Source: Rhodothermales bacterium
GTDB taxonomy: Bacteria > Bacteroidota > Rhodothermia > Rhodothermales > JANQRZ01
Assembly: GCA_039944855.1 (NCBI GenBank)
Contig: JBDUXZ010000002.1
Span: 62,001-126,000, forward strand
Direction of reading: 5' to 3'
Length of the DNA stretch: 64,000 nucleotides
How positions within the stretch are numbered: the stretch's first letter is position 1; every line of letters starts with the position of its first letter. Under the pieces are notes generated by a model. The model was not told where the DNA came from, made no database searches, and saw only the letters and a program-made list of their open reading frames with translations. The translations under genes were made by a program, and so were the position numbers. This document shows, piece after piece, positions 37,301-45,213 of the stretch.

Positions 37301-38347
37301 GCCCGTCCCCGCGTTCGGCGTGCCGACGAAGACGACGCGGCCGAACGTCGGCCGCCACGCTTCGCCGGGGAGGACGAGTTCGACGAGGCTCCGGTACACG
37401 AGCCCGCCCCGGCTGTGCGTCACGACGTCAATCTGGGGCGGGTGCTCGCCCACCGTGCGGAGGCGGCGCAGCAGGTCCTGCGCGTTCGCCTTCGGATCGA
37501 CGCTCAGCGTGGGGTGGTCGAAGCCGAGCACGGCGTCGTACGTCCGCTCCGCTTCGCGGAGGAGGTGCCGCCCCCACGGATACGCGGCGAGCGCTCCGTA
37601 CGCGCCGGCCGTGCTGCTGAACGTGCCGTGGATGAAGAGCAGCAACCGCGCCGGTCGATCCGTCGGCAGCCCGAGCCCGCCGAGCCCATCGAGCCGCCGC
37701 CACTGCGTCGGGTCGCCGCCGTCCATCACGAGGAGGCCCGGCCGGACGTGCTGCTCCAGCGTGCTCATCGCCTTCGCCGCCGCCTTTTTCGCGACGAACC
37801 GGAGGACGTAGAGCTTGGCCTTGTCGAGAATTTTGTCGAGGACGAGGTCTTTGATGAACCCGCGCGTCGCGCGCTCCGGCGGCCCACCCGCAGCCGGCGA
37901 GAGTTCGATCGTGAACCGTACTTCGCGCGGTCCCGAGCCTCCGCTGCGGCGGCGCGGCCCTGCCGGGGTCGGCGGCGCGTCCGGCAGCTTCCACGCATAG
38001 ACCCCGTCCTGCTCGACGAGAACGACGGCCTCCTCCTCTCCGCCGAGTGGCACGTCGACGGCCACGCTCTGCGGCCCCGCCGGACTCGGTCCGCGCCGCG
38101 TCGTCGACGGGCGGGCGGCGGGGAGGTCCATGCTCGTCACGGTGAAGCCCTGCTCTTCGAACGCGGCAGCGACGGCGCTCGCCTCGGCCCCATCGTCGCC
38201 CGCGGCGCCGGCCACGCCCGGCAGCGGGCGGGGAGCGTAGCGATCGCCGCGGCCTCCACCGCGGCGGGTGGGCGGAGCGGCGGGCGCTTCGTAGTCCGAG
38301 GGAAGGGTGATGCGGATGCCGCTCTCGTGCTCGATGATGCTGGACAT
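34367..38347 (-). CDS. Multidomain alpha/beta hydrolase - polyglutamine - CHAT protease protein
   Basis: The product has 1326 residues and no signal peptide. At about 225-500 lies an alpha/beta hydrolase with L-L-L-F-I-H-G-T-F and nucleophile Ser312 in T-H-S-R-G-G. A region at about 555-680, ending in G-R-V-V-V-L-D-E-G-R-P-V-G-V-L, looks CBS-like. A proline-rich linker then leads to 31 consecutive glutamines (residues 737-767). A beta-sandwich segment follows at about 800-930. The C-terminal 270 residues are a CHAT domain, a caspase-like cysteine protease, with His1179 (F-A-C-H-G) and Cys1234 (N-A-C-Q-A-G). It is probably cytoplasmic. CHAT proteins act in bacterial immunity and cell-death systems, so a defence or effector role is plausible but inferred. 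Boundaries are approximate. Confidence 0.85.
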   Translation of the reverse strand: MSSIIEHESGIRITLPSDYEAPAAPPTRRGGGRGDRYAPRPLPGVAGAAGDDGAEASAVAAAFEEQGFTVTSMDLPAARPSTTRRGPSPAGPQSVAVDVPLGGEEEAVVLVEQDGVYAWKLPDAPPTPAGPRRRSGGSGPREVRFTIELSPAAGGPPERATRGFIKDLVLDKILDKAKLYVLRFVAKKAAAKAMSTLEQHVRPGLLVMDGGDPTQWRRLDGLGGLGLPTDRPARLLLFIHGTFSSTAGAYGALAAYPWGRHLLREAERTYDAVLGFDHPTLSVDPKANAQDLLRRLRTVGEHPPQIDVVTHSRGGLVYRSLVELVLPGEAWRPTFGRVVFVGTPNAGTGLADPENWHTFVDLYTNIAVGVFRAVSLVPAATFVATLLKELVQGLGALMKYLATEVVTEGAVPGLAAMQPDGPFLRTLNEVQPGQPERDWTSYCAITSNFHAQLTGDHEPHELPARLLAALGDRVTDALFRDDSDLVVNTASMTAIDVDAGRFVKDHLDLGKNPHVYHTNYFTRPEVVAALARWLALPEPSLAASAPRRRSSRRGATRDLPVAVNTAILTTTSDTTAGEVLDQLDAEPADYVVVRRGYGDRVLNYAYRAEEVREMAGDAPPDAALLDALGMHEFQESPSARAGQSLPDVPDYTAGPTTGRVVVLDEGRPVGVLAERPAALSSRELAERAAPPKMAESAPPPVPSAPSAPAPAPPPRTTRGGTRRGRNPGAGAGVAYPQQQQQQQQQQQQQQQQQQQQQQQQQQQQQQQAGYEEEMASADDGGAWEEEMAPLDDGGVWDYEESASAPGDVPHADPAPVACHFYAEMPQRVQAGHDATLMVAVAREAIAVAVGQATASGQSDAVDPERPIILDVRPRRGFEAVGDLRATIPPPNPNDPAELYFDLRAVDVGEGEVHITARQGQVPLVKLKLLVEITAAVPDDGARPVRAEGVGVSAPPLAEPLNQLRIDERDVGGESYYEFDLEIPGAVLKRFVSAPLKMDRREYVDNLYREIEDRWLGGGQDLDDFTEELRALGASLFTRLFPDELQGLLWKYRDRLGSIQVLSTEPFIPWELVHLKPPGAPGLPDETLFLAQFGLVRWLHDGLPPYIEGWPPEALRLRPGRARFVIPDYPHPDDVLPEAQEEAGYLEHAFGAQRVDADQQSIRKLLRTPGAFDLLHFACHGEAEHDNITLASLKLEGRVENGAVIPAYLSATTVAEHGNLVGEDGNRPLVVVNACQAGRLGFSLTKIGGFAQAFLQAGAGAFVGTLWSVGDAPARAFTEALYDALGDGDTLAEATRKAREKARFEDASWLAYAVYGHPHAALRREGP
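36047..36139. repeat. Microsatellite of ttgctgctg units encoding polyglutamine
   Basis: The 93 bp consist of one ttg followed by ten copies of the 9-bp unit ttgctgctg on the plus strand. On the minus strand these are 31 CAG/CAA glutamine codons inside the CHAT protein gene. Each unit change keeps the frame, adding or removing three glutamines. Slippage could therefore vary linker length between the hydrolase and CHAT halves. Confidence 0.97.
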
Positions 38348-38548
38348 GGGTTCCCGGGTTCAGAATGGACGGTCCGATGAGGTCACTCATCATTCTATTT
38401 TACAAAAGACTACCCCACTACCGCCGCGTAACCTTCATTCTTTGCCCACACCCCCACGAAGCGCGATGACCGCGCCGCTATATTGGCGCGCGGTCCTCTC
38501 TCCTTTGTCCGAACGTCCCTCTCCACTCCTCCTATTCGAACCCCGTCT

Positions 38549-39772
38549 ATGCGCCCTGTCATTACGGGAATCGGGATGATCAGCGCCTTAGGACCGGAGC
38601 GCGATCCCATATGGGAGATGTTGTTGGCGGGCAGGCCGCGCATGGGCGCCATCTCGGCGTTCGAGGCCGCATCGCACGGCATGGAAAACTGCGTCGTCTC
38701 CGAGATCGCGGATCAGGACCTGGAGGCCCGGCTCGATCAGCTGCGCGCGCGCTCGATCACGACGAAGCGGGGCCGGTTCCGCTCGCTCGCGCTGGCCGCA
38801 GCGGCCGAAGCGCTCGACGACGCCGGCTTGCCCGGCGAGGACCCGGAGGACCGCGCCTCGGCCGGCATCGTGATGGGCACGCTCTCCGCCGGCGCCGCCG
38901 AAGTCGAACGCATCGCGCACGCCACGTTCAGCGGCGGGAAACCGAGTGTTGCCGACAACCTGGGCAAGCGGACCAGCATCGTGCTCCAGGATATCGCCCG
39001 GGCCTTCGACCTGAGCGGTCCCGCCCTCGGCGTCGACGCGGCGTGCGCCAGCGGCGCCGTGGCCCTCACGCACGCCTGCCGCCTTGTCGCCACCGGCGCG
39101 CCCTGGTGCCTGGCGGGCGGCGTCGAAGCGTCCATCGTCGCGTCCAACGTCAAGCTGGCCCACGTCCTCGGCATCGTCCCGACCTCGTTCATCGACGAGC
39201 CCCACCGCTCGTCGCGCCCCTTCGATCTCCGACGCGAAGGCTACGTCCCGGCCGAGGGCGCGTGCTTCCTCGTCCTCGAAGACGAAGCGCACGCCCGCCG
39301 GCGCGGAGCCCGCATCTACGCCCGCATCACTGGGTTCGCCGAGCAGACGTACACGGGCCACCCGACGCAGCTCTGTGACACGTTCGCGGAGGCGTTGATG
39401 CACAAAGCTCTCCGCCGCGCCGACGTTCGTGCGGACCAACTGGGCTGGATCAACGCGCACGCCACGTCGACACGCCAGGGCGATATCGCCGAAGCCACGG
39501 CCATCGGCCGGATGGGCGAGGCGGTGTTGTGCTCCGCTCCGAAGTCCGTCACGGGCCACCTGCTCGGCGCGAGCGGGGCCTTCGAAGCGGCGTTCTCGGC
39601 CCTGTCCCTGCACGACCAGGTCATCCCGCCCACCGTCAACCTCGACGACCAGGACGCGCTGTGCCCCGTCCGCTGCGTCCGGGAACGGACCGACGCGGCC
39701 TTCGACTACGTACTCTCGAACTCGCTCGGGTTCGGCGGGATGAGCTGCTCCATCGTCTTCGGACGCGCCTGA
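38549..39772 (+). CDS. Beta-ketoacyl synthase (FabF-like KAS)
   Basis: The product has 407 residues from ATG 38549, where similarity begins (R-P-V-I-T-G-I-G-M-I-S). The thiolase-fold triad is intact: Cys166 in D-A-A-C-A-S-G-A, His304 in N-A-H-A-T-S-T, and His337 in V-T-G-H-L-L-G-A-S-G. Such enzymes join malonyl units to acyl carriers. It lies 60 bp upstream of the acyl-AMP ligase/carrier/acyltransferase fusion. It therefore probably belongs to a specialised lipid or secondary-metabolite pathway and not to primary fatty-acid synthesis. Product unknown. Confidence 0.92.
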   Translation: MRPVITGIGMISALGPERDPIWEMLLAGRPRMGAISAFEAASHGMENCVVSEIADQDLEARLDQLRARSITTKRGRFRSLALAAAAEALDDAGLPGEDPEDRASAGIVMGTLSAGAAEVERIAHATFSGGKPSVADNLGKRTSIVLQDIARAFDLSGPALGVDAACASGAVALTHACRLVATGAPWCLAGGVEASIVASNVKLAHVLGIVPTSFIDEPHRSSRPFDLRREGYVPAEGACFLVLEDEAHARRRGARIYARITGFAEQTYTGHPTQLCDTFAEALMHKALRRADVRADQLGWINAHATSTRQGDIAEATAIGRMGEAVLCSAPKSVTGHLLGASGAFEAAFSALSLHDQVIPPTVNLDDQDALCPVRCVRERTDAAFDYVLSNSLGFGGMSCSIVFGRA

Positions 39773-39832
39773 CCCTCCCGGCACCCGCGACACCATCGTG
39801 CCGCTCCGTAGCCGTGCGAGCCCTCGTTTCCC

Positions 39833-42763
39833 ATGCTGCCCCTCCAAGCGCACCCTCTCCGACCCCCGCCGGGCGTAGGCGTCCTGCCGGGGCGCTCGAT
39901 GGTCGAGGTCTTCCTGAACCGGGTGGAGCAGGCGCCGCAGTACCGTCCGCTCCTCTTCTTGCAGGAGGACGGCACGACGGAGTCCACCCCTCTCGGCCAG
40001 CTTCACGAGGAGGCCCTGCACTACGCCCGGAGCCTGCGTGCCCGAGGCGTCGCGCGGGGCGACCTGGTCATCCTCGTGTTCCCTCACTCGGGCGACCTCA
40101 TCACGGCCTTCTTGGCCACGCTGTACCTAGGCGCGCTCCCGGCCATCGCCCCGTATTTCAACCCGCAGGCGCCCCTCGACGTGTACCAGGGGCAGGTCCA
40201 GAAGCTGGTAGCCTCCGTGGGCGCGCGTGCCGTCGCAACCTCGGCCGCGCTCGAACGAACCCTGATCCCGTTCCTCGCCGAGACCGGCTGCGAGGTGGTG
40301 GGACTCGCTGGGGAGCAGACGCCTGCGGACCCCGCGCCGCTCCACCCATACCTCGCCGCCGGACACGAGACCGCATACGTGCAATTCTCCAGCGGGACGA
40401 CCAGCCTGCCCAAAGGGGTGATGCTGTCCCACGAGGCCGTGCTGGAGTACTTGCGCACCTCGTGTGACACGTTCGCCTATACCGAGGACGACGTCACCGT
40501 GGGCTGGCTCCCGCTGTACCACGACATGGGGCTGGTCACCCAGGTTCTGACACCGCTGCTGTCGGGCGTGCCCTCGGTGCTCATCTCGCCGTTCCACTGG
40601 ATGCGCCGTCCCGAAGCCCTGCTGTCGGCCATCGACCGGTTCCGGGGCACGATCAGCTGGATGCCCAACTTCGCCTTCAGCTACTGCGTGCGGCGTACGC
40701 AGCGGCGCGACCTGACAGGCTTGGACCTCAGCAGCTGGCGCATCCTGGGCTGCGGCTCCGAGCCCATCCAAGCCGAGAGCCTGCACCGCTTCGCCGATCG
40801 GTTTGCGCCCTTCGGGTTCCGGCGCTCCGCGCTCCTGGCGGGATACGGGATGGCGGAGAACGTCGCCGGCATCACCTTCTCCCCGCTCGACCGGGAGCCG
40901 GACGTGGAGTGGGTCTCCGTGCCCGCTCTGCAGCAGCAACGAGCGGTTCCGGCCACGCGAGGCGGGGGCGACACCGTGGCCCTCGTCGGATGCGGGTACC
41001 CCAAACCCGGCATCACGCTGCGCATCACGGACGAAGCCGGTCAGCCTGTGCCGGAGCGCCAAGTCGGGGAAGTGTTCGTCCAGAGTCCGTGCCTCTTCGA
41101 GGGCTATCTCCGGCAGCCGGACGTGACGGAGGCTGCCTTCCACGGGGACTGGTTTCGCACGGGGGACCTGGGATATCTCGCTGAGGGGCAGCTCTTCCTG
41201 TGCGGACGCAAGAAGGACCTGATCATCGTGGGCGGCAGTAACGTGCACCCCGAGCACATCGAAGCCGCCGCGCGCGCGGCCCTGGGCGCGCAGGCGGGCC
41301 GGCTGGTCGCCTTCGGCGTGCCGGACGAGCGGGCTGGCACCGAGCGGCCCGTTCTGGTGTGCGAGGCGGCACAGCGCCTTCCCGATGCCGAGCGCGACGC
41401 GTTGGCGCAGCGGGTGCGCCAGCGGGCGTTCGACGAGCTAACGATCGCGCTGGGCGAGGTCTGCTTCGTCGACAAGGGCTGGATCGCCAAGACGACGAGC
41501 GGGAAGCTGGCGCGCGCGGCCAGCCGGCAGAAGTACCTCGGGCTGCGAGAGGATCGCGACGTCTCCCGATCCGAAGGGCCGCTCGACACGGCGCCGGCCG
41601 GGTCGCCGCAGGTGCTCGAACGGCAGCTGCAAACGCTGTTCGAAACCCAGCTCGGCGTCCACCCCATCGACCCCAGCGACAACCTCTTCACCGTCGGCGG
41701 CGACTCGATCCAGATCATGAGTGCGCTGGCGGAGATCGAGGCCCGCACGGGCCGGGACGTGCCACTCGAAGCCTGGATGCAGGACCCTACGATCGCGCAC
41801 TTGGTGACGCTGCTCCGGCAGCAGTCCCTCATCGATCCCGCTTCCCCCGACGGTCCGGCGTCACCCGGTGATGCCCTTCCCGCTCATCCGCCCAGGCATC
41901 TCAAAGAGTTCGCTCGCCGGGTGATCGTGGCCTGTCTGCCGTACCCGGTCGGTGCCCGGCTCGTCGCGCGCTTCTTCGGCCAGCCGATGGTGCAACGGCT
42001 CCTGTTTCGTGACGAGGTGCGATTCCTGCGTCAGTTCTACCAGTTGATCGAGCAGCCGCTCGTGGACGAGGCCGCGTTCATCCACCAGGCCCTCACGTTC
42101 CGGAGGGGCCGTCTCTGGCGCATCGCTGGCCGCGTCCGGGCTACGCCGGAGGACATGAACCGCTGGGGCGAGGTCGTGGGGTGGCCCCGCTTCCAGCGCG
42201 CCTACGAGCAGGGGCGCGGGGTCGTGCTCGTGCATGCCCACACGCTCTCCCTCTCCTTCGCGCGGCGTGTTCTCGAGCGACTGATGCCCTCCGATCTCCG
42301 CGCGCTCGTCAGCGTGGCCGTGGCGGAGGGCGATCTGACCGACGTAGAGCGGGAGGCCGCCCTGCAGCAGCGCTACGTAGAGCAACTGTACACGTGTCAG
42401 AAAACGCTGGAGCGGGGCGGCATCGTCAGCATCGCGGGGGACGATCGCTATGGGGCGAGCCGAGGCGTGACCGTGCCCTTCCACGGCCGGCAGCGCGCGT
42501 TCAAAACGGGCTTCGCCCATCTCGCCGTGGCGACGGGCGCGCCGGTCCTCCCCGTCTTCTCATCCTCCGACCTGACGGGGAGGACGACGATCGAATTCGG
42601 CGAGCCGCTGGCCTACGCCGATCAGGCTCCCGACGAGCAGGTCGACGCTCTGGTCAGGGCCTACGCAGCCTATCTCAAAGAGAAGTGGAGGGGAGGCGCC
42701 GCGAACGTTCCCCCTGCCAAGATGCGCTACCACCAGGCGCTTCCCCCCTCGGCGGCTCCGTGA
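39833..42763 (+). CDS. Trifunctional fatty acyl-AMP ligase - acyl carrier protein - LpxL-like acyltransferase
   Basis: The product has 976 residues in three parts. Residues ~20-565 form a FAAL-type adenylation domain: Q-F-S-S-G-T-T-S-L-P-K-G, L-P-L-Y-H-D-M-G-L, G-Y-G-M-A-E, W-F-R-T-G-D, R-K-K-D-L-I-I-V, and a terminal T-S-G-K-L-A-R lysine. Residues ~590-665 form a carrier domain with phosphopantetheine Ser625 in G-G-D-S-I-Q-I. Residues ~690-960 resemble lysophospholipid/lipid A acyltransferases (G-I-V-S-I-A-G-D-D-R, then V-P-F-H-G-R-Q-R-A-F-K-T-G). The order suggests that a fatty acid is activated, loaded on the carrier, and transferred to an acceptor on one polypeptide. The acceptor is unknown. 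Confidence 0.85.
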   Translation: MLPLQAHPLRPPPGVGVLPGRSMVEVFLNRVEQAPQYRPLLFLQEDGTTESTPLGQLHEEALHYARSLRARGVARGDLVILVFPHSGDLITAFLATLYLGALPAIAPYFNPQAPLDVYQGQVQKLVASVGARAVATSAALERTLIPFLAETGCEVVGLAGEQTPADPAPLHPYLAAGHETAYVQFSSGTTSLPKGVMLSHEAVLEYLRTSCDTFAYTEDDVTVGWLPLYHDMGLVTQVLTPLLSGVPSVLISPFHWMRRPEALLSAIDRFRGTISWMPNFAFSYCVRRTQRRDLTGLDLSSWRILGCGSEPIQAESLHRFADRFAPFGFRRSALLAGYGMAENVAGITFSPLDREPDVEWVSVPALQQQRAVPATRGGGDTVALVGCGYPKPGITLRITDEAGQPVPERQVGEVFVQSPCLFEGYLRQPDVTEAAFHGDWFRTGDLGYLAEGQLFLCGRKKDLIIVGGSNVHPEHIEAAARAALGAQAGRLVAFGVPDERAGTERPVLVCEAAQRLPDAERDALAQRVRQRAFDELTIALGEVCFVDKGWIAKTTSGKLARAASRQKYLGLREDRDVSRSEGPLDTAPAGSPQVLERQLQTLFETQLGVHPIDPSDNLFTVGGDSIQIMSALAEIEARTGRDVPLEAWMQDPTIAHLVTLLRQQSLIDPASPDGPASPGDALPAHPPRHLKEFARRVIVACLPYPVGARLVARFFGQPMVQRLLFRDEVRFLRQFYQLIEQPLVDEAAFIHQALTFRRGRLWRIAGRVRATPEDMNRWGEVVGWPRFQRAYEQGRGVVLVHAHTLSLSFARRVLERLMPSDLRALVSVAVAEGDLTDVEREAALQQRYVEQLYTCQKTLERGGIVSIAGDDRYGASRGVTVPFHGRQRAFKTGFAHLAVATGAPVLPVFSSSDLTGRTTIEFGEPLAYADQAPDEQVDALVRAYAAYLKEKWRGGAANVPPAKMRYHQALPPSAAP

Positions 42764-42884
42764 GGAGACGGCTGCCCCGCCCGCCGGTCCCTTTTGCCCG
42801 CATCTCCACGGAGCGCAGCGACCCCGCCGCGCCGCGCCGCGTAGCTTCGGTTCGCATCCTCTTCCCGGCCCGTTCTCCTCTCTT

Positions 42885-43754
42885 ATGCGCCCCGCTCTCC
42901 GCGACCTGCTCGACCTCCTCGACCTCGAAAAGATCGAAGAGAACATCTTCCGTGGCTTCAACCGCAACCTCGGCTCGAAGCGCGTCTTCGGCGGGCAGGT
43001 GCTCGCGCAGGCGCTCGTCGCGGCGGCCCGGACGGTCGAGCCGGACCGCGTGGCGCACTCGCTCCACGCCTACTTCATCCTCCCCGGTGACATCGAGGCC
43101 CCGCTCGTCTACGACGTGGACCGCATCCGCGACGGCGGCTCCTTCACGACGCGGCGCATCCGCGCGGTGCAGCACGGCCGGCCGATCTTCAACATGTCGG
43201 CCTCGTTCCAGCGCGTCGAGGACGGGCACGAGCACCAGACGACGATGCCCGACGTGCCCGGACCCGACGGCCTCGCCTCGGAGATCTCCCTCATCCGCGC
43301 GATTGCCGACCGCATCCCGGAGCCCCTCCGCGCGACCTACACCCAGGACCGCCCGTTCGAGTTCAGGCCCGTCGATCCGGTGAACCCCTTCGCCCCCGAG
43401 CAGCGCCCGGCCGAGCACGCCGTGTGGTTCCGCGCCGTCGACGCCCTGCCGGACGACCTCGCCGTCCACCAGAGCCTCCTCGCCTACGCCTCCGACCACG
43501 GCCTCCTGCCCACGGCACTCCGCCCGCACAGCCTCTCGTGGCTCCAGCCCGACCTCCAGATCGCCAGCCTCGACCACGCGATGTGGTTCCACCGCCCCTT
43601 CCGCGCCGACGAGTGGCTGCTCTACGTGACGGAGAGCCCAACGGCGTCCGGCGCGCGCGGCTTCACGCGCGGCTCGGTCTACACCCAGGCGGGCGCGCTC
43701 GTCGCCACCGTGACGCAAGAAGGGCTGATGCGCCTGCGTGAACCGAAGGGATAA
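42885..43754 (+). CDS. tesB: Acyl-CoA thioesterase II
   Basis: The product has 289 residues with a double hotdog fold. The TesB pattern G-S-K-R-V-F-G-G-Q-V-L-A-Q-A-L and H-S-L-H-A-Y-F-I-L-P-G-D lies in the first half. D-H-A-M-W-F-H-R-P-F-R-A-D-E-W-L, with the catalytic aspartate region, lies in the second. It hydrolyses acyl-CoA to free fatty acid. It follows the acyltransferase fusion by 121 bp on the same strand and could supply or recycle fatty acids for that pathway, or simply be a housekeeping neighbour. Confidence 0.93.
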   Translation: MRPALRDLLDLLDLEKIEENIFRGFNRNLGSKRVFGGQVLAQALVAAARTVEPDRVAHSLHAYFILPGDIEAPLVYDVDRIRDGGSFTTRRIRAVQHGRPIFNMSASFQRVEDGHEHQTTMPDVPGPDGLASEISLIRAIADRIPEPLRATYTQDRPFEFRPVDPVNPFAPEQRPAEHAVWFRAVDALPDDLAVHQSLLAYASDHGLLPTALRPHSLSWLQPDLQIASLDHAMWFHRPFRADEWLLYVTESPTASGARGFTRGSVYTQAGALVATVTQEGLMRLREPKG

Positions 43755-43767
43755 CCATCCCCAGGCA

Positions 43768-43786
43768 GGGCGAACGCCATTCGCCC
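43768..43786. repeat. Short hairpin between convergent tesB and queF
   Basis: The 7-bp arms gggcgaa and ttcgccc enclose a 5-base loop, followed by cctac. It has the same gggcg/cgcccctac look as the palindromes at 19921 and 63059. Without a T-run its terminator role is uncertain. Confidence 0.55.
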
Positions 43787-44329
43787 CTACGCGCGCTTTC
43801 CCTCTTCCGCTCTTCCGCTCTTCGGTTCTTCGTTTCCCTGCTCCCGGCTGTCGACGGTGCACGTCGTGTTGATGCCGCCGCGCACGTTGTAGACCGTCGT
43901 CACGACGAGGCGCTCGGGGTCGCCGAGCCAGCGGTGGAGGTCTTCGTACATCAGCGCCGTGATGTCCTCCTGCGCCGCGCCGATGTTGCGCCACGAGATG
44001 AGGTAGTACTTCAGGCTCTTCAGCTCCAGCAGCCACGAGCCGGGCACGTACTCGATGCGGAGCGTGCCGAAGTCGGGCAGGCCGGAGAACGGGCAGAGCG
44101 CGCTGAACTCGCCCATCTCCGTCTCGTACACGACGACCTGTCGCGCGGCGTGCTCGTACGGCATCCGGTGGATCTCGCTCTGCCGCGCCTCGGGCGGGAG
44201 GAAGAGGCCGACCTGCCCCTCGGGCCGGATCCCGTAGCGGGCCATGTGTTCGAGCGACTGCTCAGTGTGGTGGAGGGCGCGCTCGCGCGCTTCGGCGAGG
44301 CGTTCGGCGATGTCGGGCGAGTCGTTCAT
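43787..44329 (-). CDS. queF: NADPH-dependent 7-cyano-7-deazaguanine reductase (preQ1 synthase)
   Basis: The product has 180 residues and is the single-domain (type I) tunnelling-fold enzyme. The nucleophile lies in S-A-L-C-P-F-S-G-L-P-D-F-G-T, together with the aspartate. The QueF signature E-L-K-S-L-K-Y-Y-L follows, with the glutamate in A-A-Q-E-D. The usual F-H-E reads A-Q-E here. It reduces preQ0 to preQ1 in queuosine synthesis. It is divergent from queC and queE, whose products make preQ0, and the extra C-terminal tail is charged and probably disordered. Confidence 0.92.
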   Translation of the reverse strand: MNDSPDIAERLAEARERALHHTEQSLEHMARYGIRPEGQVGLFLPPEARQSEIHRMPYEHAARQVVVYETEMGEFSALCPFSGLPDFGTLRIEYVPGSWLLELKSLKYYLISWRNIGAAQEDITALMYEDLHRWLGDPERLVVTTVYNVRGGINTTCTVDSREQGNEEPKSGRAEEGKRA

Positions 44330-44478
44330 GGCGTTCGTGCGGATGGTCGGAGCGGCGCTGCAACGGGCGGACCGGGGGCCGGTTCGTCGGTCGCTGCGAA
44401 TTTAGCAGAATATCGCCGGGGCGCGGTTGCCCCCGGCGCGTTCGCGTCGCACCTTCGTTGTCCACCGCGATATCCACG
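44330..44478. promoter_or_regulatory. Divergent queF/queC control region
   Basis: The spacer is 149 bp between divergent queuosine genes. It contains a GC-rich stem-loop, about 44414-44439 (cgccggggc and gcccccggcg arms with one bulge). No preQ1 riboswitch core (short stem with an A-rich tail ahead of the start codon) could be recognised. Shared regulation is inferred from the arrangement only. Confidence 0.4.
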
Positions 44479-45213
44479 ATGTGCATGACTGGCTCTCCCA
44501 CTTCTTCGACACCCTCAGGGCAGGCGCTCGTCCTGTTCTCCGGCGGGCAGGACTCCACGATCTGCCTCTTCTGGGCCAAGCATCCCGACTTCGGCGGCTT
44601 CGCGCGCGTCGAGGCGCTCGGATTCCGCTACGGGCAGAAGCACGCCGTGGAACTGGAGCAGGCGCAGCGGATCGCGGACCTCGCGAATGTCCCGTTCACC
44701 GTGCTCGACCTCACCGGACTCCTCTCGGGCAGCGCCCTCACCGAGCACGACAAGGACGTCAGCGGCCCGCACGAGCGCGCGCCCGACCTTCCCGCATCGT
44801 TCGTCCCCGGCCGCAACGCGCTCTTCCTCGCCGTCGCCGCGAGCGTCGGCTACACGCGCGGCATCACCGACCTCGTCGGCGGGATGTGCCAGACGGATTA
44901 CGCGGGCTACCCCGACTGCCGACTCGATTTTGTCGAGGCCCAGCAGCGTGCCCTCGGGCTCGCGCTCGACGCCGACCTCCGGATTCACACCCCGCTGATG
45001 CACCGGACGAAAGCCGAAACGTGGAAGCTCGCCGCCGACCTCGGCACCGTCGATGGCGTGGACGTGCTCGACGCCGTCCGCGAACTCAGCCACACCGACT
45101 ACAACGGCGACCGCTCCGAGCGCCATGCGTGGGGCTACGGCCGGCTCGACAACCCGGCGTCGATCCTCCGGGCGAAGGGCTACGAAGAGGCGGAGGCGAA
45201 GGGATGGCTGTAA
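44479..45213 (+). CDS. queC: 7-cyano-7-deazaguanine synthase (QueC), variant without zinc cysteines
   Basis: The product has about 244 residues. The start is taken as ATG 44479; ATG 44485 or TTG 44458 are alternatives. The PP-loop is L-V-L-F-S-G-G-Q-D-S-T. N-A-L-F-L-A-V-A-A-S, D-Y-A-G-Y-P-D-C-R and the C-terminal H-A-W-G-Y-G and L-R-A-K-G-Y match QueC. It converts 7-carboxy-7-deazaguanine, ammonia and ATP to preQ0. Normal QueC has four zinc cysteines near the C-terminus, in T-C-Y-x-G and C-G-x-C-x-x-C contexts. Here they read S-H-T-D-Y-N-G and R-L-D-N-P-A-S, so all four are replaced. Its last codons overlap queE. Confidence 0.9.
   Translation: MCMTGSPTSSTPSGQALVLFSGGQDSTICLFWAKHPDFGGFARVEALGFRYGQKHAVELEQAQRIADLANVPFTVLDLTGLLSGSALTEHDKDVSGPHERAPDLPASFVPGRNALFLAVAASVGYTRGITDLVGGMCQTDYAGYPDCRLDFVEAQQRALGLALDADLRIHTPLMHRTKAETWKLAADLGTVDGVDVLDAVRELSHTDYNGDRSERHAWGYGRLDNPASILRAKGYEEAEAKGWL

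Noticed and set aside
44330-44478. Possible preQ1 riboswitch between queF and queC
   Set aside because: A stem-loop exists but the conserved preQ1 core and A-rich tail could not be found.
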